A stretch of DNA of 64,000 bases from an uncultured Bacillota bacterium (GTDB taxonomy: Bacteria; Bacillota; Dehalobacteriia; UBA7702): NCBI GenBank assembly GCA_934702375.1, contig CAKUYE010000002.1, forward strand, positions 144,784 through 208,783. Reading direction: 5' to 3'. The stretch's first letter is position 1. Each line of letters opens with the position of its first letter. Positions 1 to 7,080 of the stretch are shown here, piece by piece. Both the position numbers and the translations under genes were made by a program. The notes beneath the pieces are model-generated. The model did no database searches. It was not told where the DNA came from and saw only the letters and a list, made by a program, of their open reading frames with translations.

Positions 1-135
1 GGAGCTTATATTTGCAATGATCCCGCGTGTTTGAAAAAGGCGAAAAAATCGAAGAGTCTGGAGCGTGCGCTCAATGTTTCTCTGGAGGAAGATGTTTATT
101 TGCGCCTGGAAGAGGAAATACACCATGAATCATGA
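1..135 (+). CDS. rnpM: RnpM/YlxR family RNA-binding protein, 3' part
   Basis: The window opens inside this frame. The last 44 codons are visible and end at TGA 133-135. The visible protein has the family's C-terminal signature: a GAYIC segment, a Cys-containing loop (PACL), then a Lys-rich helix ending in KSLERAL. YlxR/RnpM proteins are small RNA-binding proteins (about 90 residues) usually encoded between nusA and infB, and RnpM is reported to modulate RNase P. The neighbours ylxQ and infB match that locus. The stop overlaps the start of ylxQ, so the two are translationally coupled. The N-terminal half lies outside the window. Confidence 0.85.
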   Translation, partial: GAYICNDPACLKKAKKSKSLERALNVSLEEDVYLRLEEEIHHES

Positions 136-424
136 TGTTGAGCGAAGATACACGTTTTTGGGCTTTGCTCAAAAGGCCGGAAAAGTTGCGTCCGGAGAAA
201 ATACAGTTGAAGCAAAGATCAAGGATCGCGGCTCTTGTCTTGTGGTCGTTGCGGAGGATGCTCCGGAACATACCAAAGAACGGATGCAGCGCCTTGCAGA
301 GCAATATCACGTAAAGTATACTGTTTTTGGCGAAAAAAATCGTCTGGGACAGTCCATTGGTAAATCACCGAGAAATGTAATTCTGATCTCGGATAAAAAT
401 TTCGCAGCTCAATTGCTGCAATAA
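125..424 (+). CDS. ylxQ: L7Ae/L30e/S12e-family ribosomal-like protein YlxQ
   Basis: A 99-residue protein of the L7Ae/L30e kink-turn-binding fold, with the typical N-terminal helix FLGFAQKAGKVASGEN followed by a VVVAEDA strand-turn and a PRNVILISD C-terminal strand. Family members bind structured RNA. YlxQ is a ribosome-associated paralogue encoded between ylxR and infB in most Bacillota. The ATG at 125 is chosen over an upstream in-frame start because GAGGAA lies just before it and it overlaps the rnpM stop, as is usual in this operon. Confidence in family is high; the precise RNA target is unknown. Confidence 0.88.
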   Translation: MNHDVERRYTFLGFAQKAGKVASGENTVEAKIKDRGSCLVVVAEDAPEHTKERMQRLAEQYHVKYTVFGEKNRLGQSIGKSPRNVILISDKNFAAQLLQ

Positions 425-447
425 GAGTAAGTTACGGGGGTTAATGT

Positions 448-3384
448 ATGGGTAAAATCAGAGTTTATGAACTAGCGAAAGAATTGGAGATGGAAAGTAA
501 AGATGTCATACGACGTCTTGGTAAAATGGGAGCCGAAGTCACGAATCATATGGCAACGGTGGATGATAAATATGCACGTATGCTTAGGGATATTGCGCGC
601 CCGAAATTAATTTTGGAACAGAAAGGTGCGGATCAGCCGGAAAAGGCCGAAAACGCAGAAGAGCATCGTAAGCATCACTCTACCGATGAGGTCAAAAAAG
701 ACCAGGAAGTGCAGACTGCAATAAAGGAAGATCATCCTCAGGAGCCGGTCTCTGCTGCCCCCGCAGAGCAGGTTGAAAAGGCCTCTTCCGAAAAAATCGA
801 AGCAGCTCCCCAACAGCATGAGGAAGTAAAACCCGTACAGGAACAACCTCGTCAACAGGGAATCTTTGCAAAAAGTAATCCTAATCAAGCCCGTCAGCAG
901 GGTGTTTTTGCAAAAAATAATTCCAATCAGGCCCGTCAGCAAGGCGTATTTGCGAAAAATAATTCCAATCAGCCTCGCCAACAGGGTGTATTTGCCAAAA
1001 ATAACCGTGGTAAAAATGATCGCGGTGGAAACTATAATAATGATGGTCAGCGTTATGACAATCGCAATCGCGACGGTCAGAACCGTTACCAGAACAGAGA
1101 CGGCCAGCGTCCCGATAACCGCAATCGCGACGGTCAGAACCGTTATCAGAACAGAGACAGTCAGCGTCCCGATAACCGCAATCGCGACGGTCAGAACCGT
1201 TACCAGAACAGAGACGGTCAGCGTCCCGATAACCGCAATCGTGACGGTCAGAACCGTTACCAGAACAGAGACGGTCAGCGTCCCGATAACCGCAATCGTG
1301 ACGGTCAGAACCGTTATCAGAACAGAGATGGTCAGCGTCCTGACAATCGCGGGCAAAACCGTTTCCAGAATCGCGACGGTCAAAATAAAGGCGGACAGGG
1401 CTTTAATAACAGAGATCACGGCTTTGGTGCAGTGCCGCCGCCTCCGGATAATGTAAAAGCTCCGGAGAAGAAAGACTCCCGTCGTTTTGAACAAAAGAAA
1501 AAGAACAATACTTATGATTCTCGGAAAAAGGATATGGAACGCCATAGCTTTGAAGGGAATATGTATCGGAAAAATCAAAAACCGAATCATAAGAAAAAGA
1601 ATACTCATAAGGAAGAAATGCCGCCGGTAGTGCCGAAGACCGTTGTGATCGGTGAAACGGTTATCATTTCCGAGTTGGCAAAAGCCATGAGTAAAACTGC
1701 AGCTGAGCTTATCAAAGCTTTGATGGGACTTGGTTTTATGGCTACGGTAAACCAGGAAATTGATGCGGAAACCGCAACGATTCTTGGGGAAGAGTTTGGC
1801 ATTACCGTTGAAGTAAAAGTTGATGACAAAATGGAAATTCTCGTGGATGAAGAGGATGATGAAAGCACTCTCGTTCCCAGACCTCCCATTGTTACCGTTA
1901 TGGGTCATGTTGACCACGGTAAAACCTCTCTTCTCGATGCGATTCGTAATACGAATGTGATTGCCAAGGAAGCCGGTGGTATTACCCAGCATATCGGTGC
2001 TTATCAGGTAGAAATTTCCGGCAGAAAGATCACTTTCCTTGATACTCCCGGTCACGAAGCCTTTACGGAAATGCGTGCTCGCGGGGCTCAGGTTACCGAT
2101 ATCGCCATTCTTGTAGTTGCCGCAGATGATGGTGTTATGCCTCAGACCGTTGAAGCCATCAATCACGCAAAAGCTGCTGAAGTACCGATCATTGTTGCGA
2201 TTAATAAAATCGATAAGCCCGGTGCCAATCCCGATAAAATTCGTCAGGAATTGACGGAATACGAACTGGTTGATGAAGAATGGGGCGGCAACACGATTAT
2301 GGTGCCGATTTCCGCGAAGAAGGAAGAAGGGATCGAAAACCTTTTGGAAATGGTTCTTCTTGTTGCAGATATGCAGGAACTGAAGAGCAATCCTGATCGC
2401 AGTGCCCGCGGTACCGTTATTGAATCCAAGCTTGATAAAGGCCGTGGTCCGGTAGCTACCGTTCTTGTACAAAAGGGTACCCTTCATGTTGGAGATATCC
2501 TTGTTTGCGGCACGGAATTTGCTAAAGTTCGTGCCATGGTCGATGATAAAGGACGCCGTACAAAACTGGCAAAACCGTCCACACCTGTGGAAGTTCTCGG
2601 GTTCTCCGATGTTCCCCCTGCCGGTGAAATCTTTGTTTGCGTCGATACTGAAAAAGATGCTCGCTATATTGCAGAACACAATGCTCGGGAAAAACGGGAA
2701 CATGATATGGATAAAACCGCAATGGTTTCTCTGGATGATTTGTTCCGTCAGATCTCCGAAGGTGCAGTGAAAGATCTGAATATCGTCTTGAAAGCTGATG
2801 TTCACGGTTCGGTAGAAGCTCTTACCCAGTCTATTACGAATCTTTCCACCGATGAAGTTCGGGTCAATATTATCCATAAAGGCGTTGGTGCCATCGTAGA
2901 AACTGATGTGATGTTGGCAGAGGCTTCCAATGCTTTGATCATTGGTTTTAATGTTCGTCCCGATGCCCATACGAAACGTGCTGCGGAAAAAGCCGGTGTT
3001 CAGATTTTGATGTACCGTGTTATTTACGAAGCCATTGATTCGATCAAAGCTGCAATGAGCGGTCTTTTGGATCCGGAATTCAAAGAAGTTATTATTGGTC
3101 ATGTGGAAGTTCGCGATGTGATTAAAGTTCCGAAGGTTGGCGCTGTTGCCGGTTGTTACGTTGTTGACGGTAAAGTTACTCGTAATGGTAAGGCCCGTGT
3201 TCTGAGAAACGGTATTGTTATCCATGAAGGCAACATTGCTTCTTTGAGAAGATTTAAAGACGATGTAAAAGAAGTGCAGACCGGCTATGAATGCGGTATC
3301 TGCATTGAAGACTATAATGATGTTAAAATCGATGACCAGATCGAAATCTTTGATTTGGAAGAAACAAAACGTACCATTGACTAA
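448..3384 (+). CDS. infB: translation initiation factor IF-2
   Basis: A 978-residue IF-2, the GTPase that delivers initiator tRNA to the ribosome. Order: IF2_N (about 1-52), a long low-complexity linker (about 60-390), a second IF2_N-like segment (about 395-450), G domain with GHVDHGKT at 486-493, DTPG at 532-535, NKID at 586-589 and SAKK near 622, then domains II, III and the fMet-tRNA-binding C-terminal domain ending in TKRTID. The linker is unusual: four 14-residue RQQGVFAKN-type repeats followed by five 19-residue Arg/Asp/Asn/Gln-rich repeats, making the protein longer than many IF-2s. GGGGG at 436-440 serves as RBS. The gene lies in the conserved nusA-infB-rbfA operon. Confidence 0.97.
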   Translation: MGKIRVYELAKELEMESKDVIRRLGKMGAEVTNHMATVDDKYARMLRDIARPKLILEQKGADQPEKAENAEEHRKHHSTDEVKKDQEVQTAIKEDHPQEPVSAAPAEQVEKASSEKIEAAPQQHEEVKPVQEQPRQQGIFAKSNPNQARQQGVFAKNNSNQARQQGVFAKNNSNQPRQQGVFAKNNRGKNDRGGNYNNDGQRYDNRNRDGQNRYQNRDGQRPDNRNRDGQNRYQNRDSQRPDNRNRDGQNRYQNRDGQRPDNRNRDGQNRYQNRDGQRPDNRNRDGQNRYQNRDGQRPDNRGQNRFQNRDGQNKGGQGFNNRDHGFGAVPPPPDNVKAPEKKDSRRFEQKKKNNTYDSRKKDMERHSFEGNMYRKNQKPNHKKKNTHKEEMPPVVPKTVVIGETVIISELAKAMSKTAAELIKALMGLGFMATVNQEIDAETATILGEEFGITVEVKVDDKMEILVDEEDDESTLVPRPPIVTVMGHVDHGKTSLLDAIRNTNVIAKEAGGITQHIGAYQVEISGRKITFLDTPGHEAFTEMRARGAQVTDIAILVVAADDGVMPQTVEAINHAKAAEVPIIVAINKIDKPGANPDKIRQELTEYELVDEEWGGNTIMVPISAKKEEGIENLLEMVLLVADMQELKSNPDRSARGTVIESKLDKGRGPVATVLVQKGTLHVGDILVCGTEFAKVRAMVDDKGRRTKLAKPSTPVEVLGFSDVPPAGEIFVCVDTEKDARYIAEHNAREKREHDMDKTAMVSLDDLFRQISEGAVKDLNIVLKADVHGSVEALTQSITNLSTDEVRVNIIHKGVGAIVETDVMLAEASNALIIGFNVRPDAHTKRAAEKAGVQILMYRVIYEAIDSIKAAMSGLLDPEFKEVIIGHVEVRDVIKVPKVGAVAGCYVVDGKVTRNGKARVLRNGIVIHEGNIASLRRFKDDVKEVQTGYECGICIEDYNDVKIDDQIEIFDLEETKRTID
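850..1017 (+). repeat. 42-bp tandem coding repeat in infB (4 copies)
   Basis: Copies start at 850, 892, 934 and 976. Each encodes a variant of a 14-residue unit beginning RQQG(V/I)FAK; the last copy diverges at its end. The copies differ mainly at synonymous positions (CGTCAACAG / CGTCAGCAG / CGCCAACAG), so the protein repeat is kept while the DNA has diverged. Confidence 0.85.
1051..1360 (+). repeat. 57-bp tandem coding repeat in infB (5 copies plus a partial)
   Basis: Copies start at 1051, 1108, 1165, 1222 and 1279, with a truncated sixth from 1336. Each encodes a 19-residue unit with RPDNRNRDGQ followed by NRYQNRDGQ. The copies are nearly identical at DNA level, so this is a candidate variable-number repeat. 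It lies in the IF-2 linker before the second IF2_N segment. Confidence 0.9.
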
Positions 3385-3401
3385 CGGAAAGGATGATTTC
3401 A

Positions 3402-3767
3402 TTGGCGAAGCATCGTGATAACCGTATCAGTGAAGAATTAAAAAAAGAAATTTCAGATATTCTCTTTCATGAAATCAAAGACCCTGACATTGGATTTGTT
3501 TCCATTGTGTTGGTGGATGTTTCTCATGATTTGAGAGTGGCAAAGGTGTATTATAGCGTCATGGGCAGTGATGCCGATATTGAAAAGACGCAAAAAGCCA
3601 TTAAACGCTGCGCAGGATTTGTTCGTCATGAATTGGCAGGCAGACTTTCCCTGCGTTACACGCCGGAGCTTGTGTTCATCTATGATAATTCCATTGAACA
3701 CGGTATCAAGATTTCTAAAATGTTGGAAGACGACAAATTGAGACACAATACGAATGATGAAGAATAA
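3402..3767 (+). CDS. rbfA: 30S ribosome-binding factor RbfA
   Basis: RbfA, a KH-like factor for late 30S maturation and cold adaptation; about 121 residues, normal for the family. It starts AKHRDNRISEELKKEISDIL and has the conserved KDPDIGFVSI segment and the C-terminal YTPELVFIYDNSIEHG. Start choice: the first in-frame ATG (3393) touches the GGAAAGG ribosome binding site (3386-3392) with no spacing, while the TTG at 3402 sits 9 nt from it, so TTG is preferred. Its 3' end overlaps nrnA. ylxP, found between infB and rbfA in B. subtilis, is absent. Confidence 0.93.
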   Translation: MAKHRDNRISEELKKEISDILFHEIKDPDIGFVSIVLVDVSHDLRVAKVYYSVMGSDADIEKTQKAIKRCAGFVRHELAGRLSLRYTPELVFIYDNSIEHGIKISKMLEDDKLRHNTNDEE

Positions 3768-4734
3768 TTCTACGAAAAAAATCAAGCAGATTATTGACGA
3801 GTGCAATAATCTGCTTATCATTAGTCATATTTTACCTGATGGTGATAATATTGGTTCTGTGATCGCAATGATGCTTTATCTTGAAACAAAAAAGAAAAAG
3901 GTCACGGCGGTTGCAAGCGGCGAAATGCCTCCGTATTATAAATTCCTTGTTGGATCGGAGGTATTGATTCCTGCTTCAGAGCTGCAAGGGGCAGCTTATG
4001 ACAGCGTTATTTGTTTGGATATGTCGGATAAAGCCCGGGGCGGTATGATTTGGGATCGCATCGAGGGAGATCCGGTTATTGTCAATATCGATCACCATAA
4101 AAGTAACGATTATTTTGGTGATTATAATTACGTGCTGCCCGATGCTTCTTCTACGGCGGAGATTTTGGTCGCCCTTTTTTCTGAATGGAAGGTTGTTTTT
4201 TCTAAAGCAATAGCGGAAGCTTTGTATACGGGTATGATTACCGATTCCGGTTGCTTTACTTATCCTTCCACCTCGGCCCAAACCTTGCGTATGGCGGCAA
4301 TTCTAATGGAGCAGCATCCGGATCTGGAAAAAATCCGTGAAAATGTTCTGGAAAACGTCAGCTTTTTACGAAAAAAACTTTTGGCAGCCGTATTGGCCCA
4401 TGCTGTCTTAGCTGAAAATGGGCGTCTTTGCTATGCGGCGATATCCTATGAAGAAATTTCTGCTTTGGGAGCAAAAGGACCGGACTTTGAAAATATTATT
4501 GATCACCTTATTGGTATCACCGGAGTGGAATTTGCTGTCTTTTTCCGCGAGATCCAAAAGGATTCCGTAAAAATCGGTTTTCGCGGCCGTGGCGCCAACG
4601 ATGTAACGGAGGTCGCTTCCCTTTTTGGCGGAGGTGGTCATAAGGCTGCCGCCGGATGTTCCTGTCAAGGGGCATTGGATTCCGTTGTCAATGATGTTAT
4701 TGAAGCTGCTTGCCGCTATTTGGAGGGCATTTGA
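3754..4734 (+). CDS. nrnA: DHH-family bifunctional oligoribonuclease / pAp phosphatase NrnA
   Basis: A 326-residue DHH/DHHA1 phosphoesterase. Visible motifs are PDGDNIGS near the N-terminus, LDMSD, NIDHHKSN (the name-giving DHH) and the C-terminal DHHA1 glycine-rich motif FGGGGHKAAAG. NrnA proteins degrade 2-5 nt RNAs and 3'-phosphoadenosine 5'-phosphate in the cytoplasm using Mn2+. Placement between rbfA and truB is common in Clostridia. It overlaps rbfA by 14 nt, and its TGA overlaps the ATG of the next gene (TGATG), so the operon is tightly coupled. Confidence 0.93.
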   Translation: MMKNNSTKKIKQIIDECNNLLIISHILPDGDNIGSVIAMMLYLETKKKKVTAVASGEMPPYYKFLVGSEVLIPASELQGAAYDSVICLDMSDKARGGMIWDRIEGDPVIVNIDHHKSNDYFGDYNYVLPDASSTAEILVALFSEWKVVFSKAIAEALYTGMITDSGCFTYPSTSAQTLRMAAILMEQHPDLEKIRENVLENVSFLRKKLLAAVLAHAVLAENGRLCYAAISYEEISALGAKGPDFENIIDHLIGITGVEFAVFFREIQKDSVKIGFRGRGANDVTEVASLFGGGGHKAAAGCSCQGALDSVVNDVIEAACRYLEGI

Positions 4735-6584
4735 TGGATGGTTTTATCAATTTATATAAACCGAAGGATTTTACTTCTCACGATGCTTTAAATATTGTGC
4801 GGCGCAACTTTCGCGGTACAAAAATCGGTCATGGCGGCACCCTTGACCCGGATGCTACCGGTGTTTTGCCGGTGTGTCTTGGTAAGGCTACAAAGCTGCA
4901 GGATATGGTGATGGGGGGAGATAAAGCTTACGAAGCGGATGTGCTTTTTGGTGTGGACAGTCTTTCTCTCGATTGCGGCGGCGACGTAACAGTAACGGAG
5001 CCTGATTTTCGTTTGGATATAGATAAGCTTCAAACCGTGCTTGCCGGTTTTGTCGGCAAACAGCAGCAATATCCGCCGGCGGTTTCTGCCATTAAACAAA
5101 ATGGTGTTCCTCTTTATAAATTGGCGCGTCGCGGAGAAACGGTAGAAACGAAGCCCCGAGAAATTGAAATCTATGAATTATTGCTAAAAGAAGTCCATGC
5201 TGACGAAGCTCATCCCCGGATTCGCATTGCGGTAAAGTGCTCCAAAGGGACTTATATCCGTTCCCTTGGTCGGGATATCGGTGCGGCAATGGGAACAACG
5301 GCGATAATTGACCGCCTTGAACGTTCCCGGGCAGGCATGTTTTCCCTGGAAAATGCAGTGACCTTGGACGAAATCAAGGCAATGTGCGACCAAAAAGATT
5401 ATTCCTTTATTCTGCCGATGGATGCTGCGGTCAAAGACCTACCTCGATTTGAATTGACAACCGGAGAAGAGTGGAAAGCTGTTTTGGACGGGAATGTTTT
5501 AACGGCAGAAGGGATGAATCCCGGAGAGACGGCGATTTATGATCCCTATGGATCGTTGATGGCTGTCGGCACCGTAAGTGAGGGGAAGATTCATCCCGAT
5601 AAAATCTTATGGGAAGCCAGAAAACGGCAAAAGCCTATGATCTCTGCAGCTCTTGATGAGAAATTGCCCTTTGATAAAACGGCGGTGGTGATCGGTAATT
5701 TTGATGGCTTGCATTTAGGACACCGATTTTTGATCGAGCATTGCCTAAAAGATGCTGAGCGTGAGGGGTTGGCTTCGGTTGTCTTGACTTTTTCACCCCA
5801 TCCGAAAATTTATTTGGGCGATCAACAACATTACTGTTTACAACAGGAATCCGATAAGAAAAAATGTATTGATCAACTCGGTGCCGATGCTCTTGTTGTT
5901 GCGGCATTTAAGGAATCTTTTGCGAAGCTGTCGGAAACAGAGTTTGTAGAGAATATTTTGAAAGAACATTTTAAGGCGAAAAAGGTCTATATTGGGGATG
6001 ATTTTTCCTTTGGAAAAGGCCGTTGCGGAACAGCAGATTCTCTGAAAGCGCTTTGTTGTGAGGTCGGGATCGAGGTCATGATTATTCCTCGATTGCTTTA
6101 TGGTGATGCTGCTATCAGTTCTTCTCGCATCAAGGAGGCATTGGCAAAGGGAGATATCGGTACTGCCGTGCATTTATTGGGGCGTCCTTATACCATTCAC
6201 GGCGAAGTGGTGCATGGACGCGAGATCGGTCGTACTCTTGGCTTTCCCACGGCAAATTTAGATCTTGATCCGGATTTGTTTTGTCCTCGTTCCGGCGGCT
6301 ATATTGCTTATGCGCGTTACGGCGGAAAAAAACACGAAGCTGTTGCCTGTATCAGCGGGCGGCCTACGGTAGAGGAAGGACAAAGAAAAAACTTGGAAGT
6401 GCATATTCTTGATGATGCTCCGGATCTTTACGGTATGGAGATGACCATATCTTTGCTGAGGTTTTTGCGCGGAGAACAGAAATTCGATTCTCTTGATGCA
6501 TTGAAAGCCGGAATTGCAGCCGATGTGGAATGCGCGAAAAATTTTTTTTCAAAACGACGCGGAGGCTCTTGCAATTCCCGTTGA
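4734..6584 (+). CDS. truB-ribF: TruB-RibF fusion: tRNA pseudouridine-55 synthase + bifunctional riboflavin kinase/FAD synthetase
   Basis: One uninterrupted 616-residue frame carries two enzymes normally encoded by adjacent genes. Residues 1 to about 298 are TruB: LYKPKDFTSHD, then GGTLDPDATG with the catalytic Asp at 38, and the SKGTYIRSLGRDIG loop. From Met 302 (nt 5637) the frame continues as RibF: VVIGNFDGLHLGHRFLI (nucleotidyltransferase HxGH), YIGDDFSFGKG, ISSSRIKEAL, then flavokinase with GRTLGFPTANL. All catalytic motifs of both halves are present, so both activities are expected. No frameshift or stop lies at the joint. The start ATG (4734) overlaps the nrnA stop; an in-frame start eight codons upstream is less likely. 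Confidence 0.93.
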   Translation: MDGFINLYKPKDFTSHDALNIVRRNFRGTKIGHGGTLDPDATGVLPVCLGKATKLQDMVMGGDKAYEADVLFGVDSLSLDCGGDVTVTEPDFRLDIDKLQTVLAGFVGKQQQYPPAVSAIKQNGVPLYKLARRGETVETKPREIEIYELLLKEVHADEAHPRIRIAVKCSKGTYIRSLGRDIGAAMGTTAIIDRLERSRAGMFSLENAVTLDEIKAMCDQKDYSFILPMDAAVKDLPRFELTTGEEWKAVLDGNVLTAEGMNPGETAIYDPYGSLMAVGTVSEGKIHPDKILWEARKRQKPMISAALDEKLPFDKTAVVIGNFDGLHLGHRFLIEHCLKDAEREGLASVVLTFSPHPKIYLGDQQHYCLQQESDKKKCIDQLGADALVVAAFKESFAKLSETEFVENILKEHFKAKKVYIGDDFSFGKGRCGTADSLKALCCEVGIEVMIIPRLLYGDAAISSSRIKEALAKGDIGTAVHLLGRPYTIHGEVVHGREIGRTLGFPTANLDLDPDLFCPRSGGYIAYARYGGKKHEAVACISGRPTVEEGQRKNLEVHILDDAPDLYGMEMTISLLRFLRGEQKFDSLDALKAGIAADVECAKNFFSKRRGGSCNSR

Positions 6585-6597
6585 AATCAGGTATAAT
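6569..6597 (+). promoter_or_regulatory. sigma-A-type promoter for rpsO
   Basis: TTGCAA (6569-6574), 17-nt spacer, TATAAT (6592-6597). It overlaps the 3' end of truB-ribF, giving rpsO its own promoter and an 80-nt leader, as expected for a ribosomal protein gene. Confidence 0.75.
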
Positions 6598-6681
6598 TTA
6601 TATCCGTACCGTATCTTTGTTTGGTGGATGCCTCGTCCCCTTACACAGTTGCGGCGAATGAAATATTGGAGGATTTTTAAA

Positions 6682-6951
6682 ATGGCTTTAAACAAAGAAA
6701 CCAAAACAGAACTTATTGAAAAATTCAAAACCCATGAAGGCGATACCGGTTCTCCCGAAGTTCAGATCGCTATTCTCAGCTACAAAATCAACTATCTCAC
6801 CGAACACCTCAAAGTTCATAAGAAAGACCATCACAGCCGTCGTGGTCTTCTTCAGATGGTTGGTCAGAGAAGAAGCTTGCTGAACTATCTGAAGAAAAAA
6901 GACATTGACCGTTATCGTACTCTCATCAAAGAATTGGGTATCAGAAGATAA
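6682..6951 (+). CDS. rpsO: 30S ribosomal protein S15
   Basis: An 89-residue S15, the standard length. It begins ALNKETKTELIEKF and contains the conserved GDTGSPEVQ and HHSRRGLLQMVGQRRSLLNYL segments that contact 16S rRNA helices 20-22. The ATG at 6682 follows GGAGG with good spacing; upstream in-frame starts would add unrelated residues and are rejected. It is preceded by its own promoter and followed by a strong terminator, the usual rpsO-pnp arrangement. Confidence 0.97.
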   Translation: MALNKETKTELIEKFKTHEGDTGSPEVQIAILSYKINYLTEHLKVHKKDHHSRRGLLQMVGQRRSLLNYLKKKDIDRYRTLIKELGIRR

Positions 6952-6963
6952 CAATGAAAATTT

Positions 6964-6998
6964 GAGCCATCATTTTATGATGGCTCTGTTTTTTTTGG
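6964..6998 (+). terminator. intrinsic terminator after rpsO
   Basis: Perfect 10-bp stem GAGCCATCAT / ATGATGGCTC with a 3-nt TTT loop (6964-6986), followed by a run of nine T after TG. Confidence 0.92.
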
Positions 6999-7080
6999 AA
7001 TACAGCAGGAAAAAATAAAAAAATGTAGAAACTATACAGGATAGAATAATAAAGAGGTTTATTAGAAAGGTTAGTAGATT

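Noticed and set aside
607..3402. A 931-codon open frame on the minus strand opposite infB (and a 622-codon one opposite pnp at 7378-9246).
   Set aside because: They mirror highly expressed sense genes with strong codon bias, have no recognisable domains and no RBS. They are antisense shadows.
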